38,232 bases of DNA from Streptomyces sp. A1277 (GTDB taxonomy: Bacteria; Actinomycetota; Actinomycetes; Streptomycetales; Streptomycetaceae), in contig NZ_SSBI01000062.1 in assembly GCF_004795015.1 (NCBI RefSeq), forward strand, positions 1 to 38,232. The letters run 5' to 3'. Below, in pieces: positions 1-7,955 of this stretch; positions within the stretch are counted from its first letter, which is position 1, and each line of letters opens with the position of its first letter. The notes beneath the pieces were generated by a model. It was not told where the DNA came from, did no database searches, and saw nothing but the letters and a program-made list of their open reading frames with translations. Made by a program: the position numbers and the translations under genes.

Positions 1-153
1 GGCCGGGGACTGCCGCCCGACGTGGCGTACGTCGCGGGCCTCGGCGGGCCGCCGCCCGCGCCCCGGGCCCGCCGCCGCCCCGGGCCGGTCCTGATCGCCG
101 CCGCGGCCTGTGCCGTGGTGCTGGTCGTCGTCGTGCTGCTGCTGACCGGCTGA
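1..153 (+). CDS. C-terminal end of a membrane protein (partial)
   Basis: The window opens inside an open frame that ends at the TGA at 151-153. The visible 50 residues are a Pro/Ala/Arg-rich stretch followed by a hydrophobic segment of about 20 residues (AAAACAVVLVVVVLLL) that runs almost to the C-terminus, so the protein ends in a transmembrane helix with only three or four residues after it. The family cannot be named from this fragment. Small membrane proteins commonly precede mdh in Streptomyces, but that is context only. Confidence 0.6.
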   Translation, partial: GRGLPPDVAYVAGLGGPPPAPRARRRPGPVLIAAAACAVVLVVVVLLLTG

Positions 154-290
154 ACGGCACCATGACCGGCCGGTGCGAAGGGCCGCACGGCCGAAGCGTC
201 CCCGTGAGCGGGGAGTGACCGGTTGTGCGCGATGCCACGGGGGGCCGGGCGGCCGCGGGGTTCCGGGTCGGATAGCCTGACCGACGGATA

Positions 291-308
291 TCTCTTCACA
301 TCAAGATT
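291..308. promoter_or_regulatory. Candidate TamR-type operator upstream of mdh
   Basis: An AT-rich imperfect palindrome (TCTTCACATCAAGATT core) stands out in the GC-rich 154-369 leader. It resembles the CTTGATATCAAG-type site bound by TamR, a MarR-family regulator that responds to citrate and trans-aconitate and is known to act on mdh in S. coelicolor. A possible -10 box (TAGCCT, 273-278) lies just upstream. The similarity is judged by eye and one half-site is degenerate. Nothing else was recognised between 154 and 369. Confidence 0.4.
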
Positions 309-369
309 CAGGGATGTCCCGCACCAGGGGCCAGGAGCCCCCACCGCCAGCTGTCTAACGGAGATCGCC

Positions 370-1359
370 ATGACCCGCACTCCCGTGAATGTCACCGTGA
401 CCGGCGCAGCCGGCCAGATCGGCTACGCGCTGCTCTTCCGCATCGCCTCCGGCCACCTGCTCGGCCCGGACGTGCCGGTCAACCTGCGTCTCCTGGAGAT
501 CCCCCAGGGGCTGAAGGCCGCCGAGGGCACCGCGATGGAGCTCGACGACTGCGCCTTCCCGCTGCTGCGCAACATCGAGATCACCGACGACGCCAACGTC
601 GGCTTCGACGGCGCGAACGTCGCCCTGCTCGTCGGCGCCCGCCCCCGTACCAAGGGCATGGAGCGCGGCGACCTGCTCTCCGCCAACGGCGGCATCTTCA
701 AGCCGCAGGGCAAGGCGATCAACGACAACGCCGCGGACGACATCAAGGTCCTCGTCGTCGGCAACCCGGCCAACACCAACGCGCTCATCGCGCAGGCCGC
801 CGCCCCGGACGTCCCGGCCGAGCGCTTCACCGCGATGACCCGCCTGGACCACAACCGCGCGATCTCGCAGCTGGCCGCCAAGACCGGTGCCGCCGTCTCC
901 GACATCAAGAAGCTGACGATCTGGGGCAACCACTCGGCCACCCAGTACCCCGACATCTTCCACGCCGAGGTCGCCGGCAAGAACGCCGCCGAGCTCGTCA
1001 ACGACGAGGCGTGGCTCGCCGACTCCTTCATCCCGACCGTCGCCAAGCGCGGCGCCGCGATCATCGAGGCCCGTGGCGCGTCCTCGGCCGCCTCCGCCGC
1101 CAACGCCGCCATCGACCACGTGTACACCTGGGTCAACGGCACCGCCGAGGGCGACTGGACCTCCATGGGCATCCCGTCGGACGGCTCCTACGGCGTCCCC
1201 GAGGGCATCATCTCGTCCTTCCCGGTCACCACCGAGAACGGCACCTACAAGATCGTCCAGGGCCTGGACATCAACGAGTTCTCCCGTGCGCGCATCGACG
1301 CGTCGGTCAAGGAGCTCACCGAGGAGCGCGACGCGGTCCGCGAGCTCGGCCTGATCTGA
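370..1359 (+). CDS. mdh: Malate dehydrogenase (NAD-dependent)
   Basis: Cytosolic TCA-cycle enzyme that oxidises L-malate to oxaloacetate with NAD+. The 329-residue length is normal for the cytosolic-type bacterial MDH. The N-terminus carries the Rossmann dinucleotide motif TGAAGQIGYALLF. The centre has VVGNPANTNA and the MTRLDHNRA segment, followed by WGNHSATQYPD, which holds the catalytic histidine. The ATG at 370 is chosen because an ACGGAG ribosome site sits 6 bases before it and family homology starts there; the frame stays open upstream to 223, but that part is not MDH-like. The gene stands alone and is closed by a strong hairpin. The upstream palindrome suggests control by TCA intermediates. 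The sdh operon further along serves the same cycle but is transcribed separately. Confidence 0.97.
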   Translation: MTRTPVNVTVTGAAGQIGYALLFRIASGHLLGPDVPVNLRLLEIPQGLKAAEGTAMELDDCAFPLLRNIEITDDANVGFDGANVALLVGARPRTKGMERGDLLSANGGIFKPQGKAINDNAADDIKVLVVGNPANTNALIAQAAAPDVPAERFTAMTRLDHNRAISQLAAKTGAAVSDIKKLTIWGNHSATQYPDIFHAEVAGKNAAELVNDEAWLADSFIPTVAKRGAAIIEARGASSAASAANAAIDHVYTWVNGTAEGDWTSMGIPSDGSYGVPEGIISSFPVTTENGTYKIVQGLDINEFSRARIDASVKELTEERDAVRELGLI

Positions 1360-1386
1360 TCCACCGCCCGCCCGCGCGGGTACGCA

Positions 1387-1422
1387 CACGCCCCCGGCAG
1401 CCGTCTGGCCGCCGGGGGCGTG
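1387..1422. terminator. Bidirectional hairpin after mdh
   Basis: Perfect 12-bp stem: CACGCCCCCGGC at 1387-1398 pairs with GCCGGGGGCGTG at 1411-1422 around a 12-base loop. It lies between the convergent stops of mdh and the PEP mutase-family gene and can serve both. There is no clear U-tract, as is usual in Streptomyces. Confidence 0.8.
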
Positions 1423-1435
1423 CTGCTTGCCGCCT

Positions 1436-2167
1436 TCAGACCTTCCGCAGTTCGTCCGCGATCCCGCGCACGGCCGCCACGGCCCGGCGCTGGAGGCCGG
1501 GGCCGAAAGTGATCCGGGTCGCGCCCAGTTCACCGAGGCGGCGCGGGCCCGGTCCTTCCGGGCGGGCCAGCGCGTTCAGCGGCCGCCCCGGCAGGGCCTC
1601 GGCCAGCCGGCCGAACAGCTCCGGCGGGGCGGCGATCGGGTAGACGCAGTCCGCGCCCGCCGCCGCGTACAGCCGGGCCCGGCGCAGGGTCTCCGCCGCC
1701 GGGTCCGTACCGTCCGGCACGCCGGTGACGTAGCAGTCGACCCGGGCGTTCACGAACAGCGCGTCCCCGGCCACCGCGCGCACCTCGGCCAGCCGGTCCG
1801 CCTGCCGTGCGGCGTCCACCAGGACACCGTCCGCCGTGTCCTCCAGATTGCAGCCGACGGCCCCCGTGGCGAGCAGCCGCTCCACCAGCTCGCCGGCCGC
1901 CAGCCCGTACCCGCCCTCGATGTCGGCGGTCACGGGTACGGACACGGCCCGGGCGATCCGCGCCACCGCCGCGAACATCTCGGCGGCGGGCGTCCGCCCG
2001 TCCTCGTACCCGAGCGAGGCCGCGACCCCCGCGCTCGGGGTGGCGAGCGCGGGGAACCCCGCGTCGGCGAAGACCCGGGCACTCGCCGCGTCCCACGGGC
2101 CGGGGAGGACCAGCGGGTCGCCCGGGGCGCGGCCGTGGTGCAGGGCCCGCAGGCCGGATGCCGTCAT
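1436..2167 (-). CDS. Isocitrate lyase/PEP mutase-family enzyme
   Basis: A 243-residue TIM-barrel protein of the isocitrate lyase/phosphoenolpyruvate phosphomutase superfamily. Family marks are PGPWDAASARVF near the N-terminus, the metal-binding ADIEGGYG (D82, E84), GCNLED (E109/D110) and VNARVDCY. It lacks the KKCGH loop of true isocitrate lyases, so it is more likely a 2-methylisocitrate lyase-like, oxaloacetate decarboxylase-like or C-C/P-C lyase of unknown substrate. The ATG at 2167 is where homology starts; the frame is open further upstream, but there it runs through the next gene out of frame. It lies 8 bases after the AhpD-like gene on the same strand, so the two are probably one transcript. 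Confidence 0.88.
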   Translation of the reverse strand: MTASGLRALHHGRAPGDPLVLPGPWDAASARVFADAGFPALATPSAGVAASLGYEDGRTPAAEMFAAVARIARAVSVPVTADIEGGYGLAAGELVERLLATGAVGCNLEDTADGVLVDAARQADRLAEVRAVAGDALFVNARVDCYVTGVPDGTDPAAETLRRARLYAAAGADCVYPIAAPPELFGRLAEALPGRPLNALARPEGPGPRRLGELGATRITFGPGLQRRAVAAVRGIADELRKV

Positions 2168-2175
2168 CGCGCCGG

Positions 2176-2664
2176 TCAGCGGTGGTCGCCGGGCGTGTAG
2201 TGGCCCGGGACCATGCGGGTGGACACGGCGAACCGGTTCCAGGCGTTGATCGTGATGATCGAGGCGATGAGGTGGGCCAGCTCCTCCTCGCCGAAGTGCT
2301 TCGCGGCCCGCGCGTACACCTCGTCCGGCACGAAACCGTCGGTCAGGACGGTCACCGCCTCGGTCAGCTCGATCGCGGCGATCTCCTTCGGCGTGTAGAA
2401 GTGCTGCGACTCCTCCCACGCGCTGAGCTGGACGATCCGCTGCATCGACTCGCCGGCCGCCAGCGCGTCCTTGGTGTGCATGTCCAGGCAGAAGGCGCAG
2501 TGGTTGAGCTGCGAGGCGCGGATCTTCACCAGCTCGGCGATCACCGGGTCGGTGCCCTTGCGGGAGGCGGCCTCCAGCCGGGCCATCGCCTTGTAGACGT
2601 CGGGGGCGTGCTCGGACCAGGTCATGCGCGGGGTGTGCTCGGGGCAGTACTCGTTCGTCGTCAT
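2176..2664 (-). CDS. Carboxymuconolactone decarboxylase/AhpD-family protein
   Basis: A 162-residue all-helical protein of the carboxymuconolactone decarboxylase/AhpD superfamily. The signature is NHCAFCLDMH, giving the CxxC pair C56/C59 and H63 of the peroxidase-type proton relay. The WNRFAV segment near the end is typical of the alkylhydroperoxidase-core proteins. A role as a peroxidase or redox protein is inferred from the CxxC; a true decarboxylase role is unlikely because that branch lacks these cysteines. The ATG at 2664 (MTTNEYCPEH) is preferred, with a TAGCTT -10 seven bases before it, suggesting a leaderless message. It is divergent from the MocR regulator across 47 bp, a common pairing that implies control by that regulator. 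Confidence 0.9.
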   Translation of the reverse strand: MTTNEYCPEHTPRMTWSEHAPDVYKAMARLEAASRKGTDPVIAELVKIRASQLNHCAFCLDMHTKDALAAGESMQRIVQLSAWEESQHFYTPKEIAAIELTEAVTVLTDGFVPDEVYARAAKHFGEEELAHLIASIITINAWNRFAVSTRMVPGHYTPGDHR

Positions 2665-2711
2665 ACAGAAGAAGCTACGCGGCCAGTGGCGCACCGGTAT
2701 GGTCCATTTCC
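2665..2711. promoter_or_regulatory. Compact divergent promoter, AhpD-like / MocR
   Basis: Only 47 bp separate the two divergent starts. On the plus strand TATGGT (2698-2703) sits 8 bases before the ATG at 2712. On the minus strand TAGCTT (2676-2671) sits 7 bases before the ATG at 2664. Both spacings fit leaderless transcripts, and the two -35 regions must overlap, so one bound regulator could switch both genes. Confidence 0.5.
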
Positions 2712-4115
2712 ATGACGGATCAGCGGGCCACTTTCGGCGCCGACCTGCACATCGACCCGACCGGCGCGACCGGCCTGCGGGCCGGCCTGATGGACGCCCT
2801 GCGCGAAGCGGTCCGGACCGGCCGGCTGGCCCCCGGGACCAGGCTCCCGTCCTCCCGCACGCTCGCCGCCGACCTCGGCATCGCCCGCAACACCGTCGCC
2901 GACGCCTACGCCGAACTGGTCGCCGAGGGCTGGCTCACCGCCCGCCAGGGCTCCGGCACCCGGGTGGCGCGCCGCGCCGAGTCGCGCCCGGCGACGGCGA
3001 AGGCACCGCGCCCCCGCCCGCCCCGCACCGCCCCGGCGTACAGCCTGATGCCGGGCTCGCCGGACCTGGCGACGTTCCCGCGCGCCGAGTGGCTGAAGGC
3101 GGCCCGCCGCGCCCTGTCCGCCGCCCCCAACGACGCCTTCGGCTACGGCGACCCGCGCGGCCGCATCGAGCTGCGCACGGTCCTCGCCGAGTACCTGGCC
3201 CGGGCGCGCGGGGTGTACGCGGACCCCGAACGCATCGTGGTCTGCGCCGGCTTCGTGCACGGCCTGATGCTGCTGGGAAAGGTGCTGCGCGGGCGCCGGG
3301 TACGGGAGGCGGCGGTCGAGTCGTACGGCCTCGACGTGCACACCCGCCTGCTCACCGAGGCCGGGCTGCGCACCCCCTGCCTGCCGCTCGACCACCTCGG
3401 CTCCCGCACCGGCGAACTGCACACGCTGCGGGGCGCGGGCGCGGTGCTCCTGACGCCCGCGCACCAGTTCCCGACCGGGGTCCCGCTCCACCCCGACCGG
3501 CGGGCGGCGGCGGTCGACTGGGCGCGGAGCACCGGCGGGCTGATCCTGGAGGACGACTACGACGGGGAGTTCCGCTACGACCGCCAGCCGGTCGGCGCGC
3601 TCCAGGGCCTGGACCCCGAACACGTCGTGTACCTGGGCACCGCCAGCAAGTCCCTGGCACCGGGGGTGCGGCTGGGCTGGATGGTGGTGCCGCGGAACCT
3701 GGTCGGCGAGGTCACCGCCGCGAAGGGCCTCAGCGACTGGTCATCCAGCGCGCTGGACCAGCTGACGCTCGCGGAATTCCTGGCCTCGGGCGCGTACGAC
3801 CGGCATGTGCGCTCCATGCGGCTGCGCTACCGCAACCGCCGCGACCAGCTCGTCGCGGCCCTGGCGGAACGGGCCCCCGCCATCCGGGTCAGCGGGATCG
3901 CCGCCGGGATGCACGCCGTGCTGGAACTCCCGGAGGGCGGCGAGGCGGAGGTGATACGGGCGGCGGCCTGGCAGGGCCTCGCGGTCGAGGGCCTGGCCCA
4001 CTTCCGCCACCCGGACGCCGAACTGCGGCGCGAGGCGCTGGTCATCGGCTACGGCACCCCGACCGACAGCGCCTGGGCGGGCACGCTGGACGCGCTCCTG
4101 CGGGTGCTGCCGTAG
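2712..4115 (+). CDS. MocR/PdxR-type GntR regulator with aminotransferase domain
   Basis: A 467-residue fusion regulator. Residues of about 10-80 form a GntR winged helix-turn-helix (PSSRTLAADLGIARNTVADAY ends the recognition region), followed by a Pro/Arg-rich linker of about 25 residues. The rest is a fold-type I aminotransferase domain: YGDPRG, the DDYDGEFRY strand (D281) that contacts PLP, and TASKSLAPGVRLGW with K313 as the PLP-binding lysine. Such MocR proteins sense a PLP-linked ligand and seldom act as enzymes. It is divergent from the AhpD-like gene and probably controls it. PdxR (vitamin B6 synthesis) is one known branch, but no pdx genes lie nearby, so its regulon is unknown. Confidence 0.92.
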   Translation: MTDQRATFGADLHIDPTGATGLRAGLMDALREAVRTGRLAPGTRLPSSRTLAADLGIARNTVADAYAELVAEGWLTARQGSGTRVARRAESRPATAKAPRPRPPRTAPAYSLMPGSPDLATFPRAEWLKAARRALSAAPNDAFGYGDPRGRIELRTVLAEYLARARGVYADPERIVVCAGFVHGLMLLGKVLRGRRVREAAVESYGLDVHTRLLTEAGLRTPCLPLDHLGSRTGELHTLRGAGAVLLTPAHQFPTGVPLHPDRRAAAVDWARSTGGLILEDDYDGEFRYDRQPVGALQGLDPEHVVYLGTASKSLAPGVRLGWMVVPRNLVGEVTAAKGLSDWSSSALDQLTLAEFLASGAYDRHVRSMRLRYRNRRDQLVAALAERAPAIRVSGIAAGMHAVLELPEGGEAEVIRAAAWQGLAVEGLAHFRHPDAELRREALVIGYGTPTDSAWAGTLDALLRVLP

Positions 4116-4116
4116 G

Positions 4117-4145
4117 GGGCGGGCGGGGCCCGCCCCGCGCGGGGC
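4117..4145. terminator. Hairpins between MocR gene and rocD
   Basis: Between the convergent stops lie two overlapping GC-rich dyads. The clearer is the palindrome GCCCCGCGCGGGGC at 4132-4145. The run GGGCGG...CCGCCC just before it can form an alternative stem. It probably ends transcription from both sides. Confidence 0.55.
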
Positions 4146-4151
4146 GGCCGG

Positions 4152-5357
4152 TCAGCCGCGCAGCACCTCGCGCAGCTGCTCCAGGCCCCAGTCCAGGTCC
4201 TCCTTGGCGATCACCAGCGGCGGGGCGATCCGGATCGTGGAGCCGTGCGTGTCCTTCACCAGGACCCGGCGCTCCATCAGCTTCTCGGAGATCTCCCGGC
4301 CCGTGCCCCGGTCCGGATCGATGTCCACGCCCGCCCACAGCCCCCGTCCCCGTACGGCCCGCACCGGCCCGCCGCCGACCAGCAGGCCCAGCTCGTGGTG
4401 GAGGTGGTCGCCCAGCTCGGCGGCCCGCTGCTGGTACTCGCCGGTGCGCAGCATGTCGATGACCTCCAGGGCCACCGCGCAGGCGAGGGGGTTGCCGCCG
4501 AACGTCGAGCCGTGCTCCCCGGGCCGGTACACGCCGAGCACCGCCGCCGACGACACCACCGCCGACACCGGCACCACCCCGCCGCCGAGCGCCTTGCCGA
4601 GGAGGTACATGTCCGGCACGACGCCCTCGTGCTCGCAGGCGAAGGTCCTCCCGGTCCGGCCCAGGCCCGACTGGATCTCGTCGGCGATGAACAGCACGTT
4701 CCGCTCGCGGGTCAGCTCCCGGATGCCGGGGAGGTAGCCGGGCGGCGGCACCAGCACCCCCGCCTCGCCCTGGATCGGCTCGATCAGCACCGCCACGGTG
4801 TTCTCGGTCATGGCCTCCCGCATCGCGGTCAGGTCCCCGTACGGCACGATCTCGAAGCCCGGCGTGTACGGGCCGAAGTCGGCCCGGGCCTCGGGGTCCG
4901 TGGAGAAGCTGACGATCGTGGTCGTCCGGCCGTGGAAGTTGTCGGCGGCGACGATGATCTTCGCCATGCCGTCCGGTACGCCCTTGACCCGGTAGCCCCA
5001 CTTGCGGGCGGTCTTCACGGCCGTTTCCACGGCCTCCGCCCCGGTGTTCATCGGCAGCACCGTCTCCATGCCGCACAGCTCGGCCAGACCCGTACAGAAA
5101 TCGGCGAACCGGTCGTGGTGGAAGGCCCGCGAGGTGAGCGTCACCCGTTCCAGCTGCGCCCTCGCCGCGTCGATCAGCCGGCGGTTGCCGTGGCCGAAAT
5201 TGAGCGCCGAGTATCCGGCGAGCATGTCGAGGTAGCGCCGGCCCTCGACGTCGGTCATCCAGGCCCCGTCCGCCGTGGCGACGACGACGGGCAGCGGGTG
5301 GTAGTTGTGCGCACTGTGCGCCTCGGCGCAGGCGATGGCGTTCTCCGTGGTCGACAC
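4152..5357 (-). CDS. rocD: Ornithine-oxo-acid transaminase
   Basis: PLP-dependent class III aminotransferase of 401 residues that converts L-ornithine and 2-oxoglutarate to glutamate-5-semialdehyde and glutamate (arginine/ornithine catabolism). Visible marks are MNTGAEAVETA (N104 region, PLP phosphate), NFHGRTTTIVSFS, FIADEIQSGLGRTG with D226 contacting the pyridine nitrogen, LLGKALGGG with K255 as the Schiff-base lysine, and HGSTFGGNPLACA. The GTG at 5357 is preferred: GGAG lies 5 bases upstream and homology (ENAIACAEAHSAHNYHPLP) begins here. It appears monocistronic; no arginase or pyrroline-5-carboxylate dehydrogenase gene adjoins it. It is divergent from the WXG-like cassette. Confidence 0.95.
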   Translation of the reverse strand: MSTTENAIACAEAHSAHNYHPLPVVVATADGAWMTDVEGRRYLDMLAGYSALNFGHGNRRLIDAARAQLERVTLTSRAFHHDRFADFCTGLAELCGMETVLPMNTGAEAVETAVKTARKWGYRVKGVPDGMAKIIVAADNFHGRTTTIVSFSTDPEARADFGPYTPGFEIVPYGDLTAMREAMTENTVAVLIEPIQGEAGVLVPPPGYLPGIRELTRERNVLFIADEIQSGLGRTGRTFACEHEGVVPDMYLLGKALGGGVVPVSAVVSSAAVLGVYRPGEHGSTFGGNPLACAVALEVIDMLRTGEYQQRAAELGDHLHHELGLLVGGGPVRAVRGRGLWAGVDIDPDRGTGREISEKLMERRVLVKDTHGSTIRIAPPLVIAKEDLDWGLEQLREVLRG

Positions 5358-5535
5358 GGGATCTCCGTTCGGTCGTCGTGCGGTGCGGGCCGGGGTGTGC
5401 CCACTTTGTATCGTCGGTCGGATCCCCACCGAGGAAACCTCCACTTCGCGGCGCGCCCGCGTCTTCCCCTGCCGGGATGCGGGTGGCGCGTGGGCCGATG
5501 TCCGGGCCTCCCGCAGTCCGAGGCCGAAAGGCTTC

Positions 5536-5587
5536 TTGTGCCTACAGACTGTGCGGGTAGCGTTACATCACTCCGCAGTCGGTGATG
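5536..5587 (+). promoter_or_regulatory. Promoter and hairpin before the WXG-like cassette
   Basis: TTGTGC at 5536-5541 and TAGCGT at 5558-5563 are separated by 16 bases and make a plausible housekeeping promoter for the cassette at 5607. Just downstream, CATCAC (5566-5571) and GTGATG (5582-5587) form a 6-bp dyad with a 10-base loop in the predicted leader, either an operator or an RNA hairpin. Nothing else was recognised in the 5358-5606 intergenic stretch. Confidence 0.5.
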
Positions 5588-5606
5588 CGTATGCAAAGGG
5601 GGACGC

Positions 5607-6035
5607 ATGTCATTCAGGGAGGACGGGACGCGGCTCAAGGCGGATGCGGTGCCTCGCGAGGAGGCGGCTCCGATGCGGCTTGCCTCTGCCGAGCCCGGAC
5701 CCCTTACCGCTTGGAATGTGACCGGCACGGATTTAGGACTGGCGGACGGGCCGATACGGACCAAGGCGTCCGGAATGCGTACGGCGAGCTCCGAAGCCAA
5801 TGAGAAGTCGAAGCTCGACGACGCGGAAGCGGTGGGGAAGCTGCACTCCGGGTGGTTCGCCGGTGCCGCGAGCAACGACTGCGTGGCCGCCTGGCAGAGG
5901 CATCTGCACGGACTCAGCGACCTGGTCGAGGACGCTGCCGCCGCCTTGACCAAGGCGATGGACAGCCAGATCAGCGAAGACGTGTCCCTTGCCCAGCGGC
6001 TCAGGGCCCAGGCCGACTGGCTGGAGGACGCCTGA
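5607..6035 (+). CDS. WXG100-like small protein
   Basis: A 142-residue protein with no confident family match by eye. The second half reads like an ESX/WXG100 helical hairpin: an amphipathic helix, then GWFAGAASNDCVAAWQRHL (a W-x-x-G turn with an AAW following), then a long heptad-like helix to the C-terminus (DLVEDAAAALTKAM...LAQRLRAQADWLEDA). The N-terminal 45 residues look extended. The start has a good AAGGGGGA ribosome site. Its stop overlaps the next ATG by one base (TGATG), so the two are translationally coupled. By analogy with type VII secretion loci it could be the secretion partner or chaperone of the following protein. No type VII ATPase gene is in the window. Base composition is visibly less GC-rich than in its neighbours. 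Confidence 0.72.
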   Translation: MSFREDGTRLKADAVPREEAAPMRLASAEPGPLTAWNVTGTDLGLADGPIRTKASGMRTASSEANEKSKLDDAEAVGKLHSGWFAGAASNDCVAAWQRHLHGLSDLVEDAAAALTKAMDSQISEDVSLAQRLRAQADWLEDA

Positions 6036-7393
6036 TGGTTTCCGTGAGCGAGCTGAGCAGCGCCCAGCCCGGTAAGTGGCGAGATGCCGCCGACGACGCA
6101 ATCGCAGCCGCGAAGCAATGCGAAGGCATCAGCTCCTATGCCCGGGACGAAGTCGCTTCCACACTCGGGCAGTGTTGGGTGGGAGACACCGGGCGCGCGG
6201 CACGCGGCCGTTTCGTGAAGCACGCCGACGACTACGAAGCGGCGTCCATGGCGCTGCGCGCCATGGCAAGGGCCTACGACGGCCTGGCCGACGACATCAC
6301 CGACGCACAGCGGGACCTGACCGGCGCCCTCGACTACGCCCGCACCCATGAGCTGAAGGTCGACGACAGCGGGCGGGTGCAGTTGGCCAAGACCGTGGCC
6401 GTACCGGCAGGCAGCACGGGGCACCTGGAACCAGTGCTGCATGCCCAGGGCATCATCGACGACGCCCTGGCGAAGGCGAGCCGTGCCGACGTCGATGCGG
6501 CACGCGCCCTGCGGACCGTCGAAGGTCTCACGGACATAGCCGACCCCAAGCTCGTCAAGGAGGCGCTCGACGGCGACAGCCCGTTGAGCATCGCGCTGCG
6601 TCTGGCCGGTGGAACGGACGGGCTGCACCCGGTCAACGTGTCGCCCGCCCAGCTGGCCGCGGTGGACAGAGCCGCCCGCGAGACGGGCATGAGCAGAAAA
6701 CTACTGCTCGCCATCATCTGGCAGGAGCAGCAGTGGTACCAGAACCACAACCCCAGTCTGCGCGGGCCGCTCAGCTCGTTCGGCCGGTTCTTCGACTGGA
6801 CCCTCCAGCAGACCGTCAAGCCGGACAAGTCGCTCGGCATCACGCACATGAAGCTGGAGACCGCCAGGGCGGTCATCGCGAACAATCGGGGAGCGTTCAT
6901 GCTCTCGGACGGTACAAACCTCGCGGACCTCAACGACTCTCAGCTCACCAAGTACATCGAGGAGAATCCCGATGAGGACGTCCGGCTGAGCGCCTATCAC
7001 CTCAAGGAGTTGCAGGGGCAGCCCTACGGTGCTGAGACCGACAAGCAGTTGTTCACGCTCTATGCCGCGGACACCCCGGACGTCCGGGAGAAGAACGAGC
7101 AGTACGGTGACGAGTCCGGAGCGCGAGGCGCCGACATCAAGGTCCGCGGGGAGAACTGGGACAGGCTCGAGCCCCACCTCGACGACGCGATGGCCTGGGA
7201 GGCGCTGAGCGACGAAGAGCGCGCCAAGGCGATCCGGCAACTGGAGTCGGACACACCCGCCGGACACCATGTTTCCATCGAGCCGGTCTACGCGGCGGGC
7301 GGTCCCACGACAGGGACCGGCAGCGGTGACCCGGAACCAGGAACGCCGTCACCCAGCCCCGGGCCGGCGCCAACACCCCCTGGGAACAACTGA
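6035..7393 (+). CDS. WXG-like N-terminus fused to putative lytic transglycosylase
   Basis: A 452-residue protein. Residues of about 1-115 are helical with an ESX-like turn (TLGQCWVGDTGRAARGRF) and no signal peptide. Residues of about 200-370 resemble an SLT/goose-lysozyme fold: SRKLLLAIIWQEQQWYQ, with E231 in the position of the catalytic glutamate, then SLGITHMKLETARAVI (compare the G-x-x-Q...TA motif of transglycosylases), a helix DVRLSAYHLKELQ, and LFTLYAADTPDV in place of the usual AYNAG. The C-terminal 25 residues are Pro/Gly/Ser-rich. I infer a peptidoglycan-cleaving protein exported by a type VII-like route. The enzyme assignment rests on motif spacing rather than identity, and a housekeeping cell-wall role is possible. 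It is coupled to both neighbours (1-base overlap upstream, 4-base gap downstream). Confidence 0.7.
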   Translation: MVSVSELSSAQPGKWRDAADDAIAAAKQCEGISSYARDEVASTLGQCWVGDTGRAARGRFVKHADDYEAASMALRAMARAYDGLADDITDAQRDLTGALDYARTHELKVDDSGRVQLAKTVAVPAGSTGHLEPVLHAQGIIDDALAKASRADVDAARALRTVEGLTDIADPKLVKEALDGDSPLSIALRLAGGTDGLHPVNVSPAQLAAVDRAARETGMSRKLLLAIIWQEQQWYQNHNPSLRGPLSSFGRFFDWTLQQTVKPDKSLGITHMKLETARAVIANNRGAFMLSDGTNLADLNDSQLTKYIEENPDEDVRLSAYHLKELQGQPYGAETDKQLFTLYAADTPDVREKNEQYGDESGARGADIKVRGENWDRLEPHLDDAMAWEALSDEERAKAIRQLESDTPAGHHVSIEPVYAAGGPTTGTGSGDPEPGTPSPSPGPAPTPPGNN

Positions 7394-7397
7394 GTAC

Positions 7398-7865
7398 ATG
7401 AAGAAGACGAGCTTCGTTCTCGCGGCCCTCGTTCTCGCTGTCGGCCTCACTGCCTGTGGCCCGACGGAGACCAAGGGTTCCCGTCCGCGCACTCCGATGC
7501 CCAGCAGTGTTCCCACGGAGCCGGTGTTTGCCACGGCGGACGATGTGATGGAGGCCATGGGTGACGGTGGGCTCGAGTGCAGGCTTCTGCGTCGCGCACG
7601 GGCGAATTTCGGCTCGGGACTCGACTGCGTCGCCGAGATCATGGGCACGGAGGTGGAGAACGAGATCCAGGTACTCGACCCTGCCAGGTTCAGCCGTGAC
7701 GACATCGGCGACTCCATCGCCGCCGGGCGCGAGGTGTACAAGCACACGATCGTGGCTGCGGGCAACTGGTTCATCTGGGTCAGGTATCCCGTGTTCGCCC
7801 CGCAGGTCGCCAAGGCCCTCAAAGGCGTCGTCCTGCCCCCCACAGGCCAGGGGCAGCGGAGCTGA
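7398..7865 (+). CDS. Small lipoprotein of the WXG-like cassette
   Basis: A 155-residue lipoprotein. MKK, a hydrophobic core and the lipobox LTAC place the lipidated cysteine at C20. A Pro/Ser/Thr linker follows, then a compact domain of about 110 residues with two further cysteines (LECRLL, LDCVAEI) that could form a disulphide. No family is recognised. It starts 4 bases after the transglycosylase-like gene and must be co-transcribed with it. A membrane-tethered extracytoplasmic protein beside a putative peptidoglycan hydrolase could be its immunity or inhibitor protein, or a substrate-guiding partner; this is inference from position and topology only. The frame is open further upstream, but the ATG at 7398 gives the proper lipoprotein signal. 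Confidence 0.75.
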   Translation: MKKTSFVLAALVLAVGLTACGPTETKGSRPRTPMPSSVPTEPVFATADDVMEAMGDGGLECRLLRRARANFGSGLDCVAEIMGTEVENEIQVLDPARFSRDDIGDSIAAGREVYKHTIVAAGNWFIWVRYPVFAPQVAKALKGVVLPPTGQGQRS

Positions 7866-7955
7866 GAACGCGGACCGCGCCACGTCCTCGGCGTCCTCGC
7901 GCCTTTCCTCCACCGGCTGCCCGAGATGGCCCGCGCACCTGAGACAATGACTTCC

